Assembly (NCBI RefSeq): GCF_900091435.1
Contig: NZ_FMCS01000010.1
Location: forward strand, 186,001-250,000
Length of the DNA: 64,000 nt
Reading direction: 5' to 3'
Source: Micromonospora chaiyaphumensis
Lineage (GTDB): Bacteria > Actinomycetota > Actinomycetes > Mycobacteriales > Micromonosporaceae
Part shown: positions 58,339-64,000 of the stretch, one piece after another
How positions within the stretch are numbered: the stretch's first letter is position 1
Layout: each line of letters begins with the position of its first letter
Made by a program: the position numbers and the translations under genes
The notes under the pieces: model-generated
The model's input: the letters and a program-made list of their open reading frames with translations, nothing else
Databases searched by the model: none
Told to the model about the DNA's origin: nothing

Positions 58339-60186
58339 ATGCCTGAGCTGCGGTCGAGGACCTCCACCCACGGTCGGACGATGGCCGGCGCCCGGGCCCT
58401 GTGGCGGGCCACCGGGATGACCGACGACGACTTCGGCAAGCCGATCGTCGCCATCGCGAACAGTTTCACCCAGTTCGTCCCGGGCCACGTACACCTCAAG
58501 GACCTCGGCGGCCTGGTCGCCGACGCGGTGGCCGAGGCCGGCGGGGTGGGCCGCGAGTTCAACACCATCGCGGTGGACGACGGCATCGCCATGGGCCACG
58601 GCGGGATGCTCTACTCGCTGCCCAGCCGCGAGCTGATCGCCGACGCGGTCGAATACATGGTCAACGCGCACTGCGCGGACGCCCTGGTCTGCATCTCCAA
58701 CTGCGACAAGATCACCCCGGGGATGCTGCTGGCCGCGCTGCGGCTCAACATCCCGACCGTCTTCGTCTCCGGCGGGCCCATGGAGGCCGGCAAGACGGTG
58801 GCGATCGAGGGCGTCGTCCACTCCAAGATCGACCTGATCGACGCCATGATCGCGTCCTCCAACGAGGCGGTCACCGACGACCAGCTCGGCGAGATCGAGC
58901 GCTCCGCCTGCCCGACCTGCGGCTCCTGCTCCGGCATGTTCACCGCCAACTCGATGAACTGCCTCACCGAGGCCATCGGCCTGGCCCTGCCCGGCAACGG
59001 CTCGACGCTGGCCACCCACGCCGCCCGCCGGTCGCTCTTCGTCGAGGCCGGCCGCACCGCCGTGGAGATCGCCAAGCGCTGGTACGACTCCGACGACGCC
59101 TCCGTGCTGCCCCGGTCGATCGCCAGCCGGGCCGCCTTCGAGAACGCCGTCGCGCTCGACGTGGCCATGGGCGGCTCGACCAACACCGTGCTGCACCTGC
59201 TGGCCGCCGCCCGCGAGGCGGAGCTGGACTTCGGCGTGGCCGACATCGACGCCATCTCCCGGCGGGTGCCCTGCCTGGCCAAGGTCGCGCCGAACTCCCC
59301 GCAGTACCACATGGAGGACGTGCACCGGGCCGGCGGCATCCCGGCCATCCTCGGCGAGCTGGACCGCGCCGGCCTGCTCCACCGGGACGTGCACGCGGTG
59401 CACTCCCCCTCGCTGCAGGAGTGGCTCGCCGACTGGGACGTCCGCGGCGGCTCGCCGACCCCGGAGGCGGTCGAGCTGTTCCACGCCGCACCGGGCGGGG
59501 TCCGCACCACCGAGCCGTTCTCCACCACCAACCGGTGGTCCTCCCTGGACACCGACGCGGCCGGCGGCTGCGTCCGGGACCGCGAACACGCGTACAGCGC
59601 CGACGGCGGGCTGGCCATCCTGCACGGCAACCTCGCGCCGGACGGCTGTGTGGTGAAGACCGCCGGGGTGCCCGAGGAGTGCCTGACCTTCCGCGGGCCG
59701 GCCAAGGTCTACGAGTCGCAGGACGACGCGGTCACGGCCATCCTGGCCAAGGAGGTCGTGGCCGGGGACGTGGTGGTGATCCGCTACGAGGGCCCGAAGG
59801 GCGGCCCGGGCATGCAGGAGATGCTCTATCCCACCTCGTTCCTCAAGGGCCGCGGGCTGGGCCGCTCCTGCGCGCTGCTCACGGACGGCCGGTTCTCCGG
59901 CGGCACCTCCGGCCTGTCCATCGGGCACGTCTCCCCCGAGGCGGCGTCGGGCGGGCTCATCGCGCTGGTGCGGGAGGGCGACGAGATCGTCATCGACATC
60001 CCGGCCCGGTCGATCCAGCTCAACGTGCCCGACGACGTGCTCCAGGCGCGCCGGGTGGCCGAGGAGAAGCGGGACCGCCCCTACACCCCGGCGGACCGGG
60101 TCCGGCCGGTGTCGGCGGCACTGCGCGCGTACGCCTCGATGGCCACCTCGGCCAGCGACGGCGCCTACCGGCGGGTCCCGGAGTAA
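58339..60186 (+). CDS. ilvD: Dihydroxy-acid dehydratase
   Basis: IlvD dehydrates dihydroxy acids to 2-oxo acids, the third common step of Val and Ile synthesis. The 615-residue protein has MPELRSRTSTHGRTMAGARA, Fe-S cysteines in CISNCDKITPGM and ACPTCGSCSGMFTANSMNCL, LDVAMGGSTNTVLHL, GRFSGGTSGLSIGHVSPEAA, and DIPARSIQLNV. ATG 58339 has CAGACT (58326-58331) 7 nt upstream and no SD, a leaderless layout. Divergent from the GGDEF-EAL gene (111 bp). Confidence 0.97.
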   Translation: MPELRSRTSTHGRTMAGARALWRATGMTDDDFGKPIVAIANSFTQFVPGHVHLKDLGGLVADAVAEAGGVGREFNTIAVDDGIAMGHGGMLYSLPSRELIADAVEYMVNAHCADALVCISNCDKITPGMLLAALRLNIPTVFVSGGPMEAGKTVAIEGVVHSKIDLIDAMIASSNEAVTDDQLGEIERSACPTCGSCSGMFTANSMNCLTEAIGLALPGNGSTLATHAARRSLFVEAGRTAVEIAKRWYDSDDASVLPRSIASRAAFENAVALDVAMGGSTNTVLHLLAAAREAELDFGVADIDAISRRVPCLAKVAPNSPQYHMEDVHRAGGIPAILGELDRAGLLHRDVHAVHSPSLQEWLADWDVRGGSPTPEAVELFHAAPGGVRTTEPFSTTNRWSSLDTDAAGGCVRDREHAYSADGGLAILHGNLAPDGCVVKTAGVPEECLTFRGPAKVYESQDDAVTAILAKEVVAGDVVVIRYEGPKGGPGMQEMLYPTSFLKGRGLGRSCALLTDGRFSGGTSGLSIGHVSPEAASGGLIALVREGDEIVIDIPARSIQLNVPDDVLQARRVAEEKRDRPYTPADRVRPVSAALRAYASMATSASDGAYRRVPE

Positions 60187-60230
60187 GGCCGCCCCCACCG
60201 GTCTCCGCGCCGCCGGTAGGGTCCGGCGGC

Positions 60231-60953
60231 GTGGAGACGACGGTGAGCTACGCGCGACTGATCCGACCAGCCATCGACCGGGTGTACGTGGGCGCCCGCT
60301 GGGCGGCCCGGCCCCGGATGGAGAGGTTCTACGCCGAGCGCGGTGCCGATCTCGGCTACGAGAACTCGTTCTTCTCCGGGGTGCTGGCCCGGCCGATGCC
60401 CGCCGAGGCGCTCGCCGACGGGCTGGCCTACACCGACGGCGACATGAGCCGGGAGCTGGCCCAGGGTGTGACAACGGTGGACGCCGACGGCACCTGGCAC
60501 CTCACCGAACTGGGCCGCGAGCTGGCGCTGTTCGCGCAGCGGGCGACCGCCGAGGCCGCCGAGGAGCTGTGGTCGGACATGCCGGGAATGCTGCCCGGCC
60601 TGAGCGTCGTGCCCCGGCTGGCCGACCTCGTGGGCCGGGTGCTCGCGTACGGGCAGGCCACCGGCGGGCCGGTATTCCGCGCCATGTCCCCGCCGTACGA
60701 GCCGGACGGCGCCTCCCCGGCGCTGCTGCTGATCACCCGGCTCGGGTCGCTGCGTCACCACCGCGCCGACGCGCACCGGGCGGCGTGGCGGGCCGCCGGG
60801 CTGACCGCCGACGGGATCCGGGCGCTGCCGGACGGGCCGGAACGCGCGGCCATCGAGGCGGAGACCGACCGCCGCGACGAGCGCGTGTACGCGGTGCTCA
60901 GCGACGCCGAGCGCTGGGAGCTGCTGGCCGGTCTGGCCGCCCTGCCCAATTAG
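60231..60953 (+). CDS. Helical HTH-like protein (SCO6745-type family)
   Basis: The 240-residue protein begins METTVSYARLIRPAIDRVYV and is mainly helical. A possible winged-helix element is seen in MSRELAQGVTTVDADGTWHL followed by LTELGRELALFAQR, and the second half (LLLITRLGSLRHHRADAHRAAWRAAGLT) is a helix bundle. It resembles the actinobacterial family named after SCO6745, with unknown function. GTG start with TAGGGT (60217-60222) 8 nt upstream and no SD, so its transcription is separate from ilvD (44 bp upstream). Confidence 0.7.
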   Translation: METTVSYARLIRPAIDRVYVGARWAARPRMERFYAERGADLGYENSFFSGVLARPMPAEALADGLAYTDGDMSRELAQGVTTVDADGTWHLTELGRELALFAQRATAEAAEELWSDMPGMLPGLSVVPRLADLVGRVLAYGQATGGPVFRAMSPPYEPDGASPALLLITRLGSLRHHRADAHRAAWRAAGLTADGIRALPDGPERAAIEAETDRRDERVYAVLSDAERWELLAGLAALPN

Positions 60954-60964
60954 ACCCGAGCGAG

Positions 60965-61013
60965 AGATCTTGGAGAGTTGCCGTTCGGCGCGAACGACAA
61001 CTCTCCAAGATCT
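60965..61013. repeat. 49-bp near-perfect palindrome
   Basis: AGATCTTGGAGAGTTG (60965-60980) is the exact inverse complement of 60998-61013. The inner CGTTCG (60982-60987) and CGAACG (60991-60996) flank GCG. Only the pair 60981/60997 fails to match. It separates two convergent genes and may end both transcripts, but the AT-containing arms and length point to a dispersed repeat element. Confidence 0.9.
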
Positions 61014-61019
61014 GAACGG

Positions 61020-63467
61020 CTACCGGGTGAGGTCGTTGACGCAGCGGAGCACCGGGCGGGTGGTCAGCGCGGCCGCGTCGAGCGGGACGTCCGCGCGCAC
61101 GGTGAACGCCGCCGACTCCCCTGGCAGCAGGGTGACCAGGGCCCGGTCGACCTCCGCGGACGGGTGCAGGCGGTCCGGATAGAGCGTCAGGTCACGCAGC
61201 ACCGTCCGCGCGGTCACCCGGACCCGCTGGGCGTCGCCCGCCGGCTCGACCGTCGCCGACAGCTCCGCCGCCGGCCACTCGACCTCCCGGTCGGTGGCGA
61301 AGAACCACAGCGCCCGCTCCGCGCTCTCCCCGGCCTCCGCGACCAGCAGCTCCCGCCGGGCCTCGTCCGGCCGCGCCAGCTCCGCCGGCAGGGCCAGCAC
61401 CACCGAGGAGTACGCCGGGACGTCGAGGTCCACCGAGGTCTTCGCCCTCGGCTCCCCGGTGACGGTGAGCCGGGTGACCGTGGCCGGCGCGCGCCACGCC
61501 TCGCCGGTCTCGTTCACCGCCACCAGCGCCAGCCCGCCGTCGCGCGGTTGCACGGTGAGGAGGCGGTCGGCGTAGGCGCGGCGGAGCGCGTACCAGAGGG
61601 GTTTGCGCCGGCCGTCGCCGTCGACCGCCGCCCAGGAGGTGACCGGCCAGCAGTCGTTGAGCTGCCAGACGATCGTGCCCATGCAGACCGGCCGGTGCGA
61701 CCGGAAGTGCTCGACGCCGAGCTGGATGGCCCGGGCCTGGTTGAGCTGGGTGAGGTAGTGCCAGTCGTCGAAGTCGGCGGGGGCGGGCAGGTGGGCGTCG
61801 AGGCCACGCTGGAGTTTCCGGTCCCCGTCGGCGGCCTTCTGGTGGTGCGCCATCCCGGGCGAGTCGTGGGCGAGCGGCTCGTCGGAGAGGGCCCGGCGCA
61901 GCGTCGCGTACGCGGGCGGCGCCTGGTAGCCGAACTCGGCGACGAAGCGGGGCACGTACTCCCGGTACTTCGTGTAGTCGTCGGTGTTCCACACGTCCCA
62001 GATGTGCGTGGTGCCGTGCGCCGGGTCGTTGGGGTGCACGTCCTCGCTGCCCGACCAGGGGCTGCCCGGCCAGTACGGCCGGGTCGGATCCAGCTCGGCG
62101 ACCACCGCGGGCAGCAGGCCGAGGTAGTAGCCGCGCCCCCAGGTGCGGCCGGCGAGCGGCTCCTGCCAGTCCCAGTCGTGCCAGCCCCAGATGTTCTCGT
62201 TGTTGCCGGTCCAGAGCACCAGCGAGGGGTGGCTCGCGAGCCGGGTGACCTGTTCCCGCGCCTCGGCCTCGACCTCGGTGCGGAACGGCTCCTCCTCGGG
62301 GTAGGCGGCGCAGGCGAAGAGGAAGTCCTGCTGCACCAGCAGCCCGAGCTCGTCGGCCAGCTCGTAGAAGTCCGCCGACTCGTAGCGGCCGCCGCCCCAC
62401 ACCCGCAGCAGGTTGACGTTCGCGCCGGCCGCCTGCGCGAAGCGCTCGGCGAGGCGGGCCCGGGTGACCCGGTTGGGGAAGGCGTCGTCGGGGATCCAGT
62501 TGACCCCCTTCACGAAGATGGGCACCTCGTTGACGTGCAGGGTGAACGCGGAGCCGTGCGCGTCCGGGGCGGTGTCCAGGCGTACCGAGCGGAAGCCGAT
62601 CCGCCGGGTCCAGCGGTCCAGCGGCCGGCCGTCCGCGGCGAGGAGGGTCACGTCGAGGTCGTGGAGCGGCTGGTCGCCGTACCCGACGGGCCACCAGAGC
62701 GCGGGGTCGCGGACGGTGAGGGTCGCCACGGCCCGGTGCTCGCCCGCCGGGACGGTGATCTCGACGGCGGCGCCCGCCACGGTGGCCCGCACGGTCAGCG
62801 GGCCGTCCTGCGTCCGCTCGACCTCGACGTGCAGCTCCACCCGGCCGGCGCCGTCCTCGACGGTGACCAGCGGCCGGACGGTGGCCAGCCGCGCCGTGGA
62901 CCAGGCGTGCAGGCCGATCTCCTGCCAGATGCCGGCGGTGACCACGGTCGGTCCCCAGTCCCAGCCGAAGTTGCAGGCGGTCTTGCGGATGAAGTGGAAC
63001 GGCTCCGGGTAGGCGTTGGGCCGGTCGCCGAGCCGGTCCCGGTGCGCCTCGGCGTAGCGGTACGGGGAGTCGAAGCGCACGGTGAGCGTGTTGGCGCCCG
63101 GCCGGAGCAGCGGGCCGACCGGGAACCGGTAACCGCGGTGCTGGTTCTCGGTGCGGCCGACCTCGGTGCCGTTGAGGCTGACCGTGGCGACCGTGTCCAG
63201 GCCGGCGCAGACCAGGTCGATCCGCTCGTCGTCGCCGGACGGCCGCTCGACGGCGGTCTCGTAGACCCAGTCGGTGCGGCCGATCCAGTGCAGGCGTTCC
63301 TCGTTGTCGTCGAGGTACGGGTCGGGGATGAGGCCGGCCGCCAGCAGGTCGGTGTGCACTTCTCCCGGGACGGTCGCCGGCACCGCCTGCCCGGCGACCT
63401 CCGGCGGCACCTGCGGACCGGGCACGGCCCGCAGCACCCAACCCTCGTGCAACGTCTGACGGCTCAC
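61020..63467 (-). CDS. Glycoside hydrolase family 2 beta-mannosidase
   Basis: The 815-residue protein has a jelly-roll N-domain (TLHEGWVLRAVPGPQ, WIGRTDWVYETAVERPSGDD), Ig-like domains, and a TIM barrel: GVNWIPDDAFPNRVTRARL, VLWTGNNENIWGWHDWDWQ (acid/base Glu in NNEN), RFVAEFGYQAPP (nucleophile Glu) and GTIVWQLNDCWPVTSW, a beta-mannosidase-typical end. It hydrolyses terminal beta-mannose from mannan or glycan. No signal peptide, so probably intracellular. The GTG start overlaps the upstream ABC permease stop by 4 nt, linking it to sugar import. Confidence 0.92.
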   Translation of the reverse strand: MSRQTLHEGWVLRAVPGPQVPPEVAGQAVPATVPGEVHTDLLAAGLIPDPYLDDNEERLHWIGRTDWVYETAVERPSGDDERIDLVCAGLDTVATVSLNGTEVGRTENQHRGYRFPVGPLLRPGANTLTVRFDSPYRYAEAHRDRLGDRPNAYPEPFHFIRKTACNFGWDWGPTVVTAGIWQEIGLHAWSTARLATVRPLVTVEDGAGRVELHVEVERTQDGPLTVRATVAGAAVEITVPAGEHRAVATLTVRDPALWWPVGYGDQPLHDLDVTLLAADGRPLDRWTRRIGFRSVRLDTAPDAHGSAFTLHVNEVPIFVKGVNWIPDDAFPNRVTRARLAERFAQAAGANVNLLRVWGGGRYESADFYELADELGLLVQQDFLFACAAYPEEEPFRTEVEAEAREQVTRLASHPSLVLWTGNNENIWGWHDWDWQEPLAGRTWGRGYYLGLLPAVVAELDPTRPYWPGSPWSGSEDVHPNDPAHGTTHIWDVWNTDDYTKYREYVPRFVAEFGYQAPPAYATLRRALSDEPLAHDSPGMAHHQKAADGDRKLQRGLDAHLPAPADFDDWHYLTQLNQARAIQLGVEHFRSHRPVCMGTIVWQLNDCWPVTSWAAVDGDGRRKPLWYALRRAYADRLLTVQPRDGGLALVAVNETGEAWRAPATVTRLTVTGEPRAKTSVDLDVPAYSSVVLALPAELARPDEARRELLVAEAGESAERALWFFATDREVEWPAAELSATVEPAGDAQRVRVTARTVLRDLTLYPDRLHPSAEVDRALVTLLPGESAAFTVRADVPLDAAALTTRPVLRCVNDLTR

Positions 63468-64000
63468 GACTTCACCGCGCCTTCCATGATTCCGCGGACG
63501 ATCTGGCGTCCACCGATGAACAGCATGACGAGCAGGGGCACGGTGGCGATGAACGCCCCGGCCAGCACCCGCCGGTAGATCACATAGTTTCCACTGGCCA
63601 GGTCGGAGACCGCGACCATCGAGGTCGGGAAGTCGGTGCCGCTCAGGGTGATGAGCGGCCACTGGAAGTCGTTCCAGGTGGCCACGAACGTGAGCAGCCC
63701 GAGCACGGCCAGGGCCGGGCGGATCGCCGGCAGCACGATGCTGGCGTACACCCGCATGGTCGTGGCCCCGTCCATTCGTGCCGATTCGACCAGCTCGTCC
63801 GGGACGGTGTTGACGATGAACTGCCGCATGTAGAACACCCCGAACGCGGTGACCAGCCCGGGGGCGATGACCGCGAGCAGCGTGCCGTTCCAGCCGAGCT
63901 TGCCCATCACGATGTAGAGCGCCACGATGCCGAGTTGGTTGGGCACGGTCAGGGTGAGCACCACGAAGAGCATGAGGGCGCTGCTGCCCTTGAAGCGCAG
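63464..64000 (-). CDS. Carbohydrate ABC transporter permease (MalG-type), partial
   Basis: The frame is open to the right edge. About 178 residues of a MalG-type permease are seen, with helices (VVLTLTVPNQLGIVALYIVM, LLAVIAPGLVTAFGVFYM, GAFIATVPLLVMLFIGG) and the EAA loop DELVESARMDGATTMRVYAS followed by IVLPAIRPALAVLGLL. The C-terminal GIMEGAVKS is typical. It would import oligosaccharides for the downstream beta-mannosidase. Partner permease, binding protein and regulator are expected to the right. Confidence 0.95.
   Translation of the reverse strand: MRFKGSSALMLFVVLTLTVPNQLGIVALYIVMGKLGWNGTLLAVIAPGLVTAFGVFYMRQFIVNTVPDELVESARMDGATTMRVYASIVLPAIRPALAVLGLLTFVATWNDFQWPLITLSGTDFPTSMVAVSDLASGNYVIYRRVLAGAFIATVPLLVMLFIGGRQIVRGIMEGAVKS

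Noticed and set aside
55777..60474. A very long minus-strand frame (over 1500 codons) joining the GGDEF-EAL gene and the ilvD antisense
   Set aside because: Only the part from about 58227 down has protein-like sequence. The upstream half is the mirror of ilvD.
60978..63578. An 866-codon open frame opposite the beta-mannosidase gene
   Set aside because: Its product is rich in Gly/Arg/Val with no domain, while the opposite strand encodes a complete GH2 enzyme with catalytic motifs. Long antisense frames are a by-product of GC3-rich codon use.

Overview
The window is high-GC actinobacterial chromosome (by eye well over 70 percent GC, strong GC3 bias). It most likely comes from Micromonospora or a close relative in the Micromonosporaceae. 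The assignment rests on actinobacterial marker families (HTH-DUF5753 with DUF397, DUF3515, a HupB with an H1-like tail, an ECF41 sigma factor), frequent leaderless promoters, and overall gene order. No rRNA, CRISPR array, insertion sequence or prophage was seen. This is mostly core chromosome rather than a mobile island.

Left part (1-24 kb): the end of an LPXTG surface protein, a beta-lactamase-fold hydrolase, recG, a DAK2/FakA-like gene, rpmB, an ATP-grasp enzyme, thiL, a stand-alone Lrp/RAM domain, DUF3515 and ddl. Then come an HTH-DUF5753/DUF397 pair, an ROK kinase, a PrmC-like methyltransferase, a cystathionine gamma-lyase-type enzyme, gpsA, a PlsC-like acyltransferase, cofC/fbiD (coenzyme F420) fused in frame to a small cold-shock-like domain, ppk, and a MutT1-type Nudix/phosphatase. 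As I recall it, the order recG-DAK-rpmB-thiL-DUF3515-ddl-gpsA-fbiD-ppk-mutT1-hupB-leuD-leuC-IclR regulator matches the mycobacterial Rv2973c-Rv2989 neighbourhood.

Middle part (24-44 kb): hupB, leuDC with the divergent IclR-type regulator, tRNA-Glu(CTC), tRNA-Gln(CTG), and an FAH-family hydrolase. A more variable stretch follows (ECF41 sigma factor, acetyltransferase, ArfB-like protein, S1C-type protease, MoxR-DUF58-VWA operon, a secreted protein, a membrane EEP protein). It ends with cimA, ahpC-ahpD, a PRC-barrel protein and a tyrosine phosphatase.

Right part (44-64 kb): ilvE, leuB, an ApbE-like gene, serA, a repeat-rich helical protein, ilvBNC, a membrane GGDEF-EAL protein, ilvD, an HTH-like protein, and a GH2 beta-mannosidase joined to a sugar ABC-transporter permease that runs off the end. 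Together with leuCD and cimA this makes a near-complete branched-chain amino acid region (leuA and ilvA not seen).

The most informative signals are regulatory. (1) cimA and ilvB each have a leader peptide rich in rare Ile/Val/Leu codons followed by an intrinsic terminator, i.e. ribosome-mediated attenuation. The ilvB promoter lies inside the 3' end of the neighbouring GGDEF-EAL gene. (2) A PhoP-type direct repeat precedes ppk. (3) Many genes share the layout TANNNT or CANNNT, 6-8 nt, then ATG/GTG, which indicates leaderless transcripts and fixes several starts. One such signal lies inside the cofC fusion. (4) Two long palindromic intergenic repeats and two small tandem duplications across stop codons are present.
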